The notes: generated by a model from the letters alone, not told the origin. Counted from the stretch's first letter, positions 31,345 through 42,240 are shown. The stretch: DNA of 48,491 nucleotides from Nemertoderma westbladi (GCA_032718475.1 JAUCBJ010003607.1:1-48491); one strand, 5' to 3'. Program-made: numbers and translations.

Positions 31345-32070
31345 GATACTGTAGATTAAATACATTAACTATTTTCAAGTCTGAATGATTGGTGCTTATT
31401 TTATTAATCTATATTTATTTTAATTGAACTTACTTCTAGTTTTGGTGTTCCATATTCGCCTGTTTCACTCTTTTTTTTTCTCTATCGCGCCAATTTTTAA
31501 GTCTAAATAATTAATTTTAATTCATGTGTTGTCCTTTTAACACTAATTTTAATTCACTTTTTTATATTGTACACATTCTTAAATAATTTATTTTAATTTA
31601 TAAATAAATTTATGTAATTCCTACTTACACCTTATGTAATTCCTGATTATACCCTCAAAATGTTGTGATTTTATTTACTGCACATACAGGACTTCCCACT
31701 ATGTTTAATAACCGATTGTTCTTAATCTAATATTTACTAGCTAGTTGTAATACCATTCGGATATTTTATCTAATCAATTTGTTATTTTTAGTAATTTACA
31801 CGCTGCCCTCACTTTAATGCTGTGATTTTTAAAGAGACCTCCATGGAAACGAGGTTTATCCTCATGGAGCTATCCTAACATTGTATGTCTACAAGATATT
31901 CTATATTTTATTTATGAACTATGCACTATTTCTTTTATTAAATTAAAATATTATAGTCGATTCCAAATTATGCCGGTTATTAGTGTATTATGTTATGTTT
32001 TATGTCTTACATTTTATATGGCTTATGTACAATGTTAATAAAAAACTTCAACTTCAACTTCATCATATTC
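31345..32070 (+). mobile_element. 3' UTR of a second retrotransposon, inserted
   Basis: Non-coding AT-rich sequence ending in an AATAAAAAACTTCAACTTCA tail with the hexamer (CAACTT)n. It has the stem-loop at 31839-31869 that is shared with copies at 39690 and 41768. It interrupts the open frame of the surrounding retrotransposon. Confidence 0.65.
31839..31869 (+). ncRNA. Retrotransposon 3' stem-loop, copy 1
   Basis: Outer stem CTCCAT/ATGGAG, an asymmetric GGAAAC bulge, inner stem GAGG/CCTC with loop TTTAT. Equivalent positions in the copy at 41768 read CTGCAT/ATGCAG and GAGTTC/GAACTC, so pairing is kept while bases change. It is probably the RNA hairpin recognised by the reverse transcriptase. 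Confidence 0.6.
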
Positions 32071-32183
32071 CGTGATGGCTCCGACTTCCTCTCTGTATAC
32101 ATAACCAAAATCATAAACCTCTCAATAGGCCCTAGACAACTCAGTTTTCCCACTAATCTTCAAACTGGCAAAGGGGACACCCA

Positions 32184-32789
32184 TTGCCCATCCACAAAAG
32201 TAAAAACACAACCCAAAGAACAAATTTTATACCAATAGCCCCCCTACAGATTATCTCAAAAGTCCTCGAAAAGGTTATATTCGACCAAGTAATGAAATAC
32301 TATATCACCAACAACATTCTTGACAATTTCCAATCTGGATCTAGACCTGGTTACTCCGTACAAACATGTGCATTATTCCTCGATAACTTTATCAAAGATG
32401 CTATGGAAAATGGAAAGTATGTTGGAATGATTGCAATTGACTTCCAAAAAGCCTTCGACACAGTCGACAGGAACCTCCTGCTTTTTAAACTACAATGCCT
32501 TGGATTCTCTCAAACAGCATTAGCATGGTTCAAATCCTACTTATCAAACCGTAGTCAATTTGTCCAGATTGGTAATACTACCTCCTCAACACGCCCATGC
32601 GACATCGGTGTCCCACAGGGAGCTGTCCTCGCAATGCTCCTCTTCATATCCTATATGAATGACTACTACTTAGGAGATGGGCTAGAAGTTAGTCACCAAA
32701 ACTTTTATAAACGGGAAGCTGATCCAACCACCTATACAGTACCTTTGGTACAGTACCTTTGGGCCATCAACAACCGACTAACGGACTAA
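32184..32789 (+). pseudogene. Reverse transcriptase domain fragment
   Basis: RT motifs IAPLQIISKVLEKV, FQSGSRPGYSV, IAIDFQKAFDTVD and GVPQGAVLAMLLF are present. A frameshift near 32170 separates it from the upstream linker. The YADD active-site motif is not found: the frame leaves the RT after GLEV, where an inverted-repeat element begins soon after. Confidence 0.8.
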
Positions 32790-32794
32790 GTATA

Positions 32795-33345
32795 CTCTGC
32801 AACTCTGCAACTACACCCAACTTCAACCCAACAGCATCCAACTTACACCAAACTATACTGTATGGCACCAAAATTCCACAAATTACAATATGTAGCCTAA
32901 AGTAACAAACTCTGAACTTCTTTGAGGAATTGCTGATATATGAACTTTTAACAGTTGCATGTACTCGTTGCCATCACTGCCCTGCAATTATGAAAATAAA
33001 TGGGAATATGTCACACCCTTTAGGTGTGTTGCTACATAGTCGGATCCCAAGTGGGGTTTCCCATCGGGCTTTAATGTGGATCACTTGGCGATGTGGGGTT
33101 TCATTATGGATGCTGTAATTTTGGGATGTTGATTGTTAAATATTTGGTGCCATACAGTAGGTATAGTTTGGTGTAAGTTGGATGCAGAGTGGAAGTGCAG
33201 TGGAAGTTGGGTGTAGTGGGGTGGAACTGTGTGGGTGTAGTTGGCTGAAAGTTGGGTGTAGCTGGGTGAAAGTTGGGTGTAGTTGGGTGAAAGTTGGGTG
33301 TAGTTGGGTGTAGTTGGGTGAAAGTTGGGTGTAGTTGGGTGTTTA
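32795..33345. mobile_element. Inverted-repeat element with GTTGGGTGTA minisatellite
   Basis: Left part 32803-32880 (CAACTACACCCAACTT, TTACACCAAACTATAC) is matched in inverse orientation by 33145-33260. Beyond it the right arm expands into GTTGGGTG(T/A)A repeats up to about 33345. No ORF. It replaces the RT active-site region of the host retrotransposon. Confidence 0.6.
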
Positions 33346-33715
33346 GGCTGACCGCAACTTTAACGTTACTTACAACGATAAAACACTCCCCACAGTAAAG
33401 ACCATAAACTATTTAGGCTGCCCCTTTGACCCTACATTATCAGGCGAAAGTGCAGTGCGCCGTGCGATCCGAAAAGGAAACTCGATACTCCGCTTTCTCC
33501 ACCTCAATTCAAAAGCGCTTAGTAAACCAATTCGCCGCCTTCTGTGTAATTCCCTAATCCAGCCGCACCTTGATTCCGCTGCCCCATGCTGGTACTCTAG
33601 CACAACAGTCCAACTCCGCAGACGAGTCAACGCACTCCAGAGAAAGTGCATACGTTTCTGTAACTCAATGCTCCCACGACATCACATCGGCATCGACGAC
33701 TTTGTAGCAATGAAC
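33345..33715 (+). pseudogene. Post-RT fragment of the retrotransposon
   Basis: TINYLGCPFDPTLSGE, SILRFLHLNSKALSKPIRRLLCNSLIQPHLDSAAPCW and RRVNALQRKCIRF fit the thumb and post-RT helices of L2/CR1-type ORF2 proteins. The frame reaches DFVAMN at the hAT insertion and continues in frame as WLPLRERVQQV after 35140 once the insertion and one duplication copy are disregarded. Confidence 0.8.
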
Positions 33716-35132
33716 TAGTGTTGAGAACTGTAACTGTAATTATACTGTAACTGCAACTGTAACTGAATGATTTTGATGATTTTTTGATACTGTAACCATA
33801 ACTGTAACCGTAATTGCGAATTTTGAATACTGTAACTGTAACTGAAACTGTAATTACGTATTTTGAATACTGTAACTGAAACTGAAATTAACAAAATCCG
33901 ATTCAGTTCTCAATCACACAATTAACATGAATGAGCATTTAAAACAGTATTGTAATAAAGTATAGAGTATAGTTTAATAAATGAATAACAGTGGTTACCA
34001 TAGGTATCATTTTTAAAACATTGTTATAAAAACAATCTCATTTTTTCCACTTCTGAACAAAACCATAATATTACACAATAAAAAAAGACCCATTGTCCAC
34101 TGAGCTCAAATGTGATTTATTTGGCGAGTCAAGTATGTGAACGAAGATCTACAGTAGCATATATATAGTCTATGTTTATCTGTCTCAACTATTCTATTAT
34201 CAGCCCTATCACCACTTTTGCTTCATATTAAATGTAAATGTTTTATATAAACAAAGAAAAGTTAGGCCTATTGGTAGAGGGATTTTAACGGATATATATT
34301 TTCATTATGAATTATTAATGTTACCGGTACTATTAATATCACAATCACACTAGAGGCACACTGGAAATTAAATTTTGATCAAGTTTAACATTATAAATTA
34401 CAAAATTAAACTTAAAAGTGAAAGGAGCAGCTTATCGAGGTGGGTCTAACCAAAACAATAAATTTATGATCACTAAAACAAATTTCGAATTAAGGAAAAT
34501 GAGCAGGATTCAGAAGCATGGCTTTTATAACCAAAACAATAAATGATAACAGTACTGTACAAGCACTGAAACAACATGTACAGTAAAATGTGGGTGCCTT
34601 AGTGTGATCTTGTGACGTGCCACTTTCATTACATACTATCAGTATATTAGTTACACAATATTACCATAGAGTGTGTCCAACTTTCCTACAATAACTACCT
34701 ATTAGCTCTAGAAAGAGGACGTTTCGTAATGAACATTATTATTAGCGTATATTACAGTAATATATTAAAGTGCCTCATTTTTAGTTTCAGATATATTTTT
34801 TTTATTTGGCAAGTGATTTGTTTGATTTTTTTGGGCAAGTGACTCATTGGGCAAGTGACTGCAATGCACCCAGCCCCGATGAGACTAGATTAATTCAATG
34901 ACTGCTTACTACGTGAGATCATATATATTGAATCTATAACTGAAACTGTAACTGAATTTTATAACGATCAAAACTGTAACTGAAACTGAAATGCTCAATT
35001 TTATAATACTGAAACTGTAACTGTAACTGAAATGTTACACTTTGTAATACTGAAACTGTAACTGAAATGCAAAACTTTGAATACTGAAACTGTAACTGAA
35101 ATTAGTCAAAATTGATTCAGTTCTCAACACTA
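33716..35132. mobile_element. Non-autonomous hAT-like element (1417 bp) inside the retrotransposon
   Basis: Ends TAGTGTTGAGAACTG and its inverse CAGTTCTCAACACTA, flanked by the exact 8-bp duplication CAATGAAC (33708-33715 and 35133-35140). Subterminal regions on both sides are strings of CTGTAACTG/CTGAAACTG. The interior is AT-rich with no transposase. Confidence 0.9.
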
Positions 35133-35450
35133 CAATGAACTGGTTACCACTCCGAGAACGCGTGCAGCAAGTAAAACACTTACTTACTTGTACCGAATTT
35201 ACACTGGGACCCCACCAAAGTACCTACGCGACCTGATTACGTTCTCCGAGACCCGCTACGTCTACGACGTAGCGAGTCTCACGCTGTAGTACCCTACCAC
35301 AAGACTGCCACAGGCAGCGAATCATTTGCACACCAGGGTCCAAAACTTTGGAACACGCTTCCAAACGAAATCACTAAACAGCTAAATCCCCATCACTGGC
35401 TGACTGGAGTCCTTCAAACATTTTACCTTTAACAAACGTATTTTACTTTT
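35133..35450 (+). pseudogene. C-terminal fragment of the retrotransposon
   Basis: NWLPLRERVQQVKH, then TYLRDL-like and FAHQGPKLWNTLPNEI in neighbouring frames, shows the C-terminal pattern of L2/CR1 ORF2. Frameshifts occur between the pieces. A C-rich run follows at 35800-35820. Confidence 0.65.
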
Positions 35451-35914
35451 TAGCAATCAATACCTAGTAATCAATTAACTTTAATTTAAAAAGCCGCGCC
35501 CTTTTAGAACTTTGTACTAACTGACTAAATTTAATAATTTATATTTAGGCCTATCCGTCTAATTTGTTTATTTTATCACACCTATGTTCATTCTAAATTA
35601 CTGCAACTTGACTTAACTCCTTTGCAATATGTACATATGTAACACGTTCGTGGGGCCTTCGCGCAGCACGAGGCCCAGTTATGAGATACAAATTAAAATT
35701 GTGCGACTGTATCACAAAATCAGGTTATGAGAGATTAACCCACACCACCAATTAATCAAAGAAAGGGGGACAGCACGTGTTCACCCCCTTTAATCTGCAC
35801 CCCCCCCCCCCCCCCTCCCCCACCCACCAATACATAACCGCGACATCTACCACCCACGGAAGGGTAGCACGAACTTATTTCCAAACGCACGTTCAATATG
35901 CAAAGCCAGGTGGT

Positions 35915-36373
35915 TTATAGGAATATAATCAATGCAGTACTCGTTTTCATTATAAGCCTTTTTGCGTTCGACCTGTTTTGTATTAAAATATATTTATTAA
36001 ACGCAGGCTGACGCTCTTTATAATAATAATACCTAGGGATGCCAGCTTCCAGACTTTCAATCTTTACTGCCGCGCAAACCCCGCAGAGGAAGTTTTGGTT
36101 TGAGAGATCAAGCCCATCGGCAATTTGTGTTTCAATTTCGGTCCAGGAACTCTGACAATGGGAGCATTCAATCTTAGCTGTGGTCCATTCCCGTGGTTTC
36201 GGCTTCCTTTTCTTCGTCCCAATGACAGATTCTTCTGAAGACGTTCGATTCGCTTTCAGTTTATTGTTGGCGTTTGTGTTTTGAAGTTGTATTCGAGTGG
36301 ACAGTCGCGCCGGTTTCGAGGTAACCATGCCGACCTGTGATAAGCGTTGGTTATGTTGAGTGCCGGTATTCAT
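35915..36373 (-). CDS. Hypothetical protein with a CxxC...CxxC finger
   Basis: A 152-residue frame. The N-terminal half is basic and Ser/Thr/Asn-rich, with a KKRKPKPR stretch that could be nuclear targeting. Residues ~70-100 contain IECSHCQSSW and, 25 residues on, FLCGVCA, a four-cysteine zinc-binding pattern reminiscent of the short PHD-like fingers in retrotransposon ORF1 proteins. No family could be named. It may be a transposon fragment or the first exon of a lineage-specific gene. The C-terminal ~30 residues look random, so the real end may be a splice donor, for example CCCTAGGTATT near 36030. Confidence 0.35.
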   Translation of the reverse strand: MNTGTQHNQRLSQVGMVTSKPARLSTRIQLQNTNANNKLKANRTSSEESVIGTKKRKPKPREWTTAKIECSHCQSSWTEIETQIADGLDLSNQNFLCGVCAAVKIESLEAGIPRYYYYKERQPAFNKYILIQNRSNAKRLIMKTSTALIIFL

Positions 36374-36490
36374 CTTCTCTCACCTCTTCAATGTCAGATG
36401 TTGCAAACACTGATAACACAAATAACGGTATATATTTCAATACTTGTCAATAGTAATATATATAATTTAGATAACATTTTATATCTGTAC

Positions 36491-36522
36491 TGTTGAGCAA
36501 ACTCTACATAAATTTCAACCTG
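36491..36522 (+). repeat. Outer 32-bp inverted repeat, left
   Basis: TGTTGAGCAAACTCTACATA onwards to CAACCTG is matched in inverse at 40257-40288 (31 of 32 bases). Both are followed inwards by GGTCAGCCGGTA within about 75 bp or less, so they are ends of one inverted structure. Confidence 0.8.
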
Positions 36523-36606
36523 TGTATCGCCGGTAGTGCTGTTGCTGTGCAAGTGCTGAAGTGCTAGTTGCCACCGGTCACGCGGTCAGCCGGTAGTAGG
36601 GTGGTA

Positions 36607-36669
36607 CCATGGCCTACTACACACAGGCCATGACAAGGACTTTGCTGTGAAATTAGCGTAGGCTGACTG
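36607..36669 (+). repeat. Perfect 63-bp inverted repeat, left
   Basis: From CCATGGCCTACTACACACAG to GCGTAGGCTGACTG it is an exact reverse complement of 38919-38981. Exact identity over 63 bp, amid decayed flanks, implies recent insertion, gene conversion or constraint. Confidence 0.9.
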
Positions 36670-37546
36670 ATGAATTATCAAATATTATATATTCTATGAA
36701 TGCAGGGTCCATATTTAAAAGAAGATGACTAGATTTTCGTAAATAATTCAATTGAAACAGTATTTAATAATTAATAAATTAATTATCGCTCGAGTTCCTG
36801 CAGCTTTTATTCGTTTGTGGCTGCCTCTGGCTATGTTTGTGGCAGGAATGTTTGAACGCTAATAAGTCGGTCAATCATGGATGAAATGGAACCAAACTTG
36901 GTACACATGTAGTCTATAAAAAATTTAGAAATTCTACACACAGACAGACTTCTACAGTTCCCCGGTCTGCTGCTAGGGGGCGAATTAACAGAAACGTAAA
37001 AATAGCTGTAATTATAGAACCAACGATCAGATTCATCTGAAATTTAGTAGTAGTTACCTAAGAGCATTGCTTAATTAGAAATTCTACAGAGACTTTTACA
37101 GTTCCTGTCTGCCGCTCCGCTAGTGGGGAATTGTTAGAGCTCCAGTTCAACGTGCTTAGCACGGTTTAATAAACAATCAATTAATTATTTTATTCAATAC
37201 AGTAATTATAACAGTAAAATGCAATGTATTCTATTTTTTAGTGAAATCAAGAGATAGGAGGGGGTGGGACTGGACGCAAATCCCATCTTGGCGAATTAAT
37301 ATCCCGCTTCAATATTAATTTCTCAATTTTGGGAAAGGAGCAGGTTACAGTGGCACGTTATTTTAACCAAAACAATAAAGTAAACACAATAGAATAGGTT
37401 ACAGTTTTATTCTTGAGAGAAATCAGCTGTTGTTATTTGCGTCCAATTTCCCCTGGAGAGGGATGAATTTTTATTGCGTCCAGCCCCCCACCCCCCCTAT
37501 CTTGAAATCAAATACCAAAAATATATTTATTATATGAACAATCTAT
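36670..37546. other. Interior of the inverted-repeat structure, non-coding part
   Basis: AT-rich with two copies of an AATTCTACA...TCTACAGTTCC segment (36930-36960 and 37078-37103), which hint at further old repeats. No ORF is supported. Confidence 0.4.
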
Positions 37547-37770
37547 TTGGAAATTGTAAGTTCGGCCTATCTCTTTACCATAAGCTCAGTATCTTTATCT
37601 GGTGTGTTTTTATTATTTTACCAATTATTTAATATGTTTGATAGAATTGAACAACACCGCCCAACACAACCAACTCTCTATCCGCCTCGAGCATCGAGAA
37701 TACGAGAAACTCGATCGAAATACATGCTTATCCCAGTAGTATCCGTCCGTAGTCACCGGACTGCTGCGGT

Positions 37771-38196
37771 TTACTCCCGTAGAACAGTAGAATTCCCGCA
37801 GCTTCCGACCCAATTCGACAACGAATTCGCTTCACACTTCAGAGAACAGAGAACGTAATCCAGTGCGATAACGTCTGCCCAACGTTCAACCATTTCCCCC
37901 AGCGATCCCAGGATCCGGGCCGCCGCTAAACCCAGATCGCAATCCTCGTCGATTCGTCCAGGTAAGTCAGTAAGTGGGACTCTTCCCACCGCACTCCAAG
38001 GTGGGTGACCGGAGTGAGGCATGAGGAACTTGACAGTGGCCCGCATTACGATCTGACCGACCGCCGTATTCCCAGTGTCTGAGTGTAGTAAATATCCAAA
38101 TAGAATCGTACTGACAAACAAGCAATTCCGTAGTATTCCCCCGTTAATCACCTCTTGAAGCAACTCGGCTGCTCGGGTCCAGATACATCGCAGCAT
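37771..38196 (-). pseudogene. Possible coding fragment, helix-rich
   Basis: A 141-residue minus-strand frame with helical, HEAT-like texture (GNTAVGQIVMRATVKFL; DLGLAAARILGSLGEMVERWADVIALDYVLCSL). The plus strand is also open and has CAGGTAAGT at 37969, a perfect donor on that strand, so strand choice is uncertain. An upstream stretch in another frame (ANAAPLLSETLPTVR) also looks protein-like, suggesting a frameshifted relic of a host exon. Family not recognised; it lies inside the 36607-38981 inverted repeats. Confidence 0.3.
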
Positions 38197-38330
38197 CGGA
38201 CTGTCGGGAGCGTTTCAGACAGTAATGGAGCGGCATTTGCGAATATTTCCAATGGTTTTATAATAAATAAGGGGATTCAACAGTTCAATGCTAAAACAAA
38301 TGGATTATTCCTAACCCCACCCCAATCCAG

Positions 38331-38848
38331 ACTGGAATCCATACACTTTGCGCCGGATTAATCCGGCGCACTTTACAATAAAAGCGCGCCAATGTGGCGC
38401 GTGGCGCGCTTGAAAATCGTAAAGTGCGCCGGTTTGGCGCGTGGCGCGCTCGGAAATCGTAAAGTTGGCGCTCCCAAAAATAAAAACCGGCGCCAATTTG
38501 TTGGTTTAACAATTACGGAAGTGCCTTAAAAATTGCATTAGCTGTTAAAAAATTTCGGCTCGCTTCGCTCGCCTTTCTTTTTTCTAGTGTGTGGTTACTG
38601 CTGTACTGCTGAAGCTGAACAGGGACATATGTACAGCTCTACAGCAGTACTGACATTGGCAGACTGGTTACACTCCTTCAAAATTGAAAATGCATTGGCG
38701 CGGCGCTCTTCAAAATTGTTTCAAATGTGCGGCACGCTTAAAAATATCGTTGGCGCAGGGTTTGCTTTGAAATTGCATCGGCGCGTGGCGCGCATAAAAA
38801 TTGGTTGGTGCGCTATCCGGCGCACTTTTTGGATGGATTCCATACAGG
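38331..38848. mobile_element. MITE with GGCGCGC-rich arms
   Basis: Ends TGGAATCCAT...GTGCGCCGGAT (left 38333, right in inverse at 38808-38843). Between them are repeated blocks GGCGCGTGGCGCGC, AAATCGTAAAGT and CGCTTAAAA in both orientations. The middle has the palindrome GCTCGCTTCGCTCGC. No credible ORF. Half-copies occur at 42150-42240 and, as an array, at 40291-40410. Confidence 0.65.
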
Positions 38849-38918
38849 ACCCCAATACAGCAATATACCTAACAGTATATAGCTTAGGTACCACAGTTTG
38901 ACAGTACCATAATCAGCA

Positions 38919-38981
38919 CAGTCAGCCTACGCTAATTTCACAGCAAAGTCCTTGTCATGGCCTGTGTGTAGTAGGCCATGG
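38919..38981 (-). repeat. Perfect 63-bp inverted repeat, right
   Basis: Exact inverse of 36607-36669. The stretch 38982-39640 that follows is non-coding, with many CCGGTACC and TAGGCCTA words and an ACGACAGA triple near 39545. Confidence 0.9.
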
Positions 38982-39639
38982 GTGGTACCTACGGTGCGCA
39001 CTACAACGGCAGTACAGCAATACGGCATACCGTGCCAATGAGTGAATGATTAGCGGTAACTATCTAAACTATTAGGCCTATGTTACAGTATTATTATTAC
39101 CGGTGCCGGTAGGCCTACTGGGCTAATTACTGAATTAGGCCTAAACTATAATCACCGCAAGGGTTGCATGATATGGCATGTCTGCAGTGTATGGTACCGG
39201 TTGACCAGTATTGCAGTATTGAATGATTGCAGGATTCTCGATTCAGGGATTGAGTACAGCCTGACAGTACCGGTACACATGGTACATGCAGAATTGCAAA
39301 ATTTGTTAGAAACACAGCTGATTTATCCTACAGTAATAATAATTTAACGCATTTTAAATTTGGATAAATAATTTATTATAACTGCAATAACAGTTACACT
39401 GATGCTGCATGAAGGCCCCACGCAAATTCTACTTGGAAAATTTTCAAACTTTTGCCAAACAACATGTGTACCAAGTTTGGATAGATTTCATCAAGGATTG
39501 GTCGAGTTATTAACGTTTAAAATAAAATACTGAAAAAAAAACGCGACAGAACGACAGAACGACAGGTTGATTAATGGTACCACTACGCTAAGGCTCACTC
39601 ACTTCGTGGCTCGCCCCACACAGCCACATACTGTACCAA

Positions 39640-39780
39640 CATCCATAGACCCTTTACCGATTTGAATATTTCCTAATATAGCGAGGACCTTCATGAAAAC
39701 GAGACATAGTCTCATGCTCTCAAGGGGTTATCCTCGACGGCAAATCACTACCTAATTAACTCTCAGTATATATATTATAT
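39640..39780 (+). mobile_element. Retrotransposon 3' UTR fragment with stem-loop
   Basis: Contains AGGACCTTCATGAAAACGAG and the inner stem GAGAC/GTCTC (39701-39713), the counterpart of the stem-loops at 31839 and 41768. The outer stem is degraded. No tail was found. Confidence 0.5.
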
Positions 39781-40256
39781 GCATTGTCAGATTGTGTATT
39801 TATAATTCCTAACTCACAGACGCGGTAAACTTATTACAAATAAATACAGTACATAATATTTTATAGTAAAACAATAGAAATATATACAGTCAGACAGTAC
39901 ATAATATTTTAAAATAAGACAATAAACAGTAAATAAATACAGTTTTTAAAATGTATTAATAAGACAATGTAAACCTTTTGATTACTACAGTACTAATAGA
40001 TACATTTTATTGATGCCGAACGGTTTTATAATTATTGTGTTGTCGTTGTTGCTTTTATTTTAATTATACCTTACATATCTTATCCACTGTTTCCGTTTGT
40101 CCTAAATGTCTTATAATAATTACAATATTTTTTAGTAAAATTACAATAATTTTGTGGTTTGGTTATGATAGGCCTATGACATGACAGTACTGCAGTATGA
40201 CAGCGTACCGGTCAGCCGGTACCGGTAACAGGTAAGTTACCGGTACCGGCTGACCC

Positions 40257-40288
40257 CAGGTTGGAATTTATGTAGAGTTTGCTCAACA
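40257..40288 (-). repeat. Outer 32-bp inverted repeat, right
   Basis: Inverse partner of 36491-36522 with one mismatch. Confidence 0.8.
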
Positions 40289-40290
40289 TG

Positions 40291-40410
40291 TGTGGCGCGC
40301 ATTTAGGATCCTGGCGCGAAGGAACAGGGGCGTGTGGCGCGCATTTAGGATCCTGGCGCGAAGGAACAGGGGCGTGTGGCGCGCATTGAGGATCCTGGCG
40401 CGGAAATGGA
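40291..40410 (+). repeat. 42-bp tandem repeat, three copies
   Basis: TGTGGCGCGCATTTAGGATC recurs at 40291, 40333 and 40375, with the second half CTGGCGCGAAGGAACAGGGG. It shares the GGCGCGC word with the 38331-38848 element. From 40411 to 41740 I see no gene; 40534-40550 repeats CGCTCGCTTCGCTCGC. Confidence 0.85.
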
Positions 40411-41739
40411 TGTCATGTACAGTAGCAAAATACATTGGCATGGCAACATATCCAGCCACTCCACTTCAAATTATATCGGTCTACCAGTAGAGTCTATTTT
40501 TAAAAAGAGTTAGGCCTAGGCCTTAAAAAATTTTCGCTCGCTTCGCTCGCGTTTGTGTATTATGCAGTTATGCCTGCCTACTGTACGCTCTTTTCTTATT
40601 CATCATTCTAATAACTATAATCTGTTAATAGAATAGGGATATTTGATTACATACAGTGATATTTTATTACAGTAATTGTTTATTAACCTATGTAAGTAGT
40701 TCCGTGCCTTGAACTGTTTTGCACTCCCACATTATGGACAAACCGACAGAATGAGCATTGAAGGTACCGTATCCAATCCACGTTAATCGTCATGGCCAAT
40801 CAGGCTAAAGTTTTAATGTCTTTCAAAATATGAGTTGTTTGAAAGGTTTTTCAATTGTTCACACCAATATAGCCTAAAACCACGATTCAGCAGATTTTCC
40901 GTACTCGCTACACTCCGATGTAATTCATAATCACATCTGTAGGTAAAAAATAGTCGGTTGACCAAAAAATGTTAAAATTTTCTTGCTGGCTACACTCAGA
41001 CACTCGCAATTTAATCACATCTGTAGCCTATTCATTCGGTTGACCTACTATCGGTTGGTTGGAACGGTCTACCATTGGTTACTCGCAGCTGTGAAACTCT
41101 GGAAACTTTCAAACACTCTGTAAAAAGATACCTTTTGTCAATGGCAGCTGAAAATGAAAATAATGACTACATTTTTATTTAAATTCAATAACAGATATTA
41201 GTCAATGGCCGCTGAAAATGAAAATCTATATTATTATTTAAATACTGTTATCATTAAGTTACAGTCAGCCAGTTAGAGCCCTATTAACTACTTATTTGCG
41301 TTGTTGAGAGCTTTAACCATTAAAACTCTTTTTTAAATATTTTAAGATTTTAATTTAATTCGCCTTAACTTAAATAAATAAATATTTTTAATAATAATAA
41401 AAATACTACGGTACTTTAAAATGGAATTTGTTCTGTTATATTAGGTGTATTATGTATTTTTGTGTACTATACAGAGGTGAATATGATTACCACAGTATTT
41501 TGCTTAGAGATGAATATAAGTAATACTACAGTATTTTGCTTAGAGGTGAACATGATTAATACTGTACCACAGTATATTGAATAGTGATCAATACTACGGC
41601 GATTAATACCAAATACCAGGATATTTCAACCGTATGTTATTATTTCGTCCAATTAATTTGCATATTACTGTATTATGACACTGTATATATTTTCATGTTT
41701 TATTTTATCCATATGTAATTTTAAACGATTTTAAATTTA

Positions 41740-41936
41740 AGCTGCATAAATCATTTTAAGAGGGGACCTGCATGGAAACGAGTTCTATGAACTCATGCAG
41801 TTATCCCCGTCAGAACATTTTATTAGATAATCTTTAACATATAAATGTATATTATGTATATGTTCTTATGTATATGTATTTCTGTGTATTTCATGCGTTT
41901 CTGACAATAAACAACTTCAACTTCAACTTCATCTGA
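41740..41936 (+). mobile_element. Retrotransposon 3' end with (ACTTCA)n tail
   Basis: Non-coding 3' UTR ending CAATAAACAACTTCAACTTC, the same tail as at 32040. It includes the stem-loop CTGCAT/ATGCAG with inner stem GAGTTC/GAACTC at 41768-41800. Strongly 5'-truncated; no ORF. Confidence 0.7.
41768..41800 (+). ncRNA. Retrotransposon 3' stem-loop, copy 2
   Basis: Same fold as 31839-31869: outer stem of six pairs, a GGAAAC bulge on the 5' side, inner stem of six pairs with loop TAT. Base changes in both stems are compensated between copies. Confidence 0.6.
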
Positions 41937-42149
41937 ATATCACAGTATTAGAGTATTACTGTACGCCTATTCATGTTTACATTTCAGCAAAATTTTCTTG
42001 CTCGCTCCGCTCGCATTTTCATTTTAAAATACTGTAGGAGTGGGTCTAGCTCTAGGTCTGTAGCGTAGGTAGCCTACTGCCTGACTGCAGTATAAACTGA
42101 TAAATGCAGAAATGATTACAATAATTGCAAAATTTAATGGTCAATCTTA

Positions 42150-42240
42150 CAATGGTTGGCGCGCATTGAATGTCATGGCTGGCGCGCTTTTCGTTTAACC
42201 AGAATCCGTGTGGCGCACTTTTTGTCAATATTCCATATAG
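42150..42240 (+). mobile_element. Half-copy of the GGCGCGC element
   Basis: GTTGGCGCGCATTGAA, GGCTGGCGCGCTTTTCG and GGCGCACTTTTTG...ATTCCATATAGG match the right half of the 38331-38848 element. The left half is not seen. Confidence 0.55.

Larger units (their letters stand above)
31027..35700 (+). mobile_element. L2/CR1-like retrotransposon, broken by three insertions
   Basis: Coding pieces in order: pre-RT linker (31045-31344), the continuation and RT fingers/palm (32070-32789), thumb and post-RT region (33345-33715), then C-terminal region (35133-35450) with GPKLWNTLP, a pattern typical of the L2/CR1/Jockey groups. Interruptions: a retrotransposon 3' end (about 31345-32070), an inverted-repeat element (about 32795-33345) and a hAT-like element (33716-35132). 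The terminal part has a GGGCCT...AGGCCC stem at 35653-35676, possibly its 3' recognition hairpin. Confidence 0.75.

Noticed and set aside
37547-37858. Plus-strand 103-residue ORF with CAGGTAAGT donor at 37969
   Set aside because: The frame stops more than 100 bases before the donor, and the minus strand looks more protein-like. Neither strand is certain, so only the minus fragment is listed, at low confidence.
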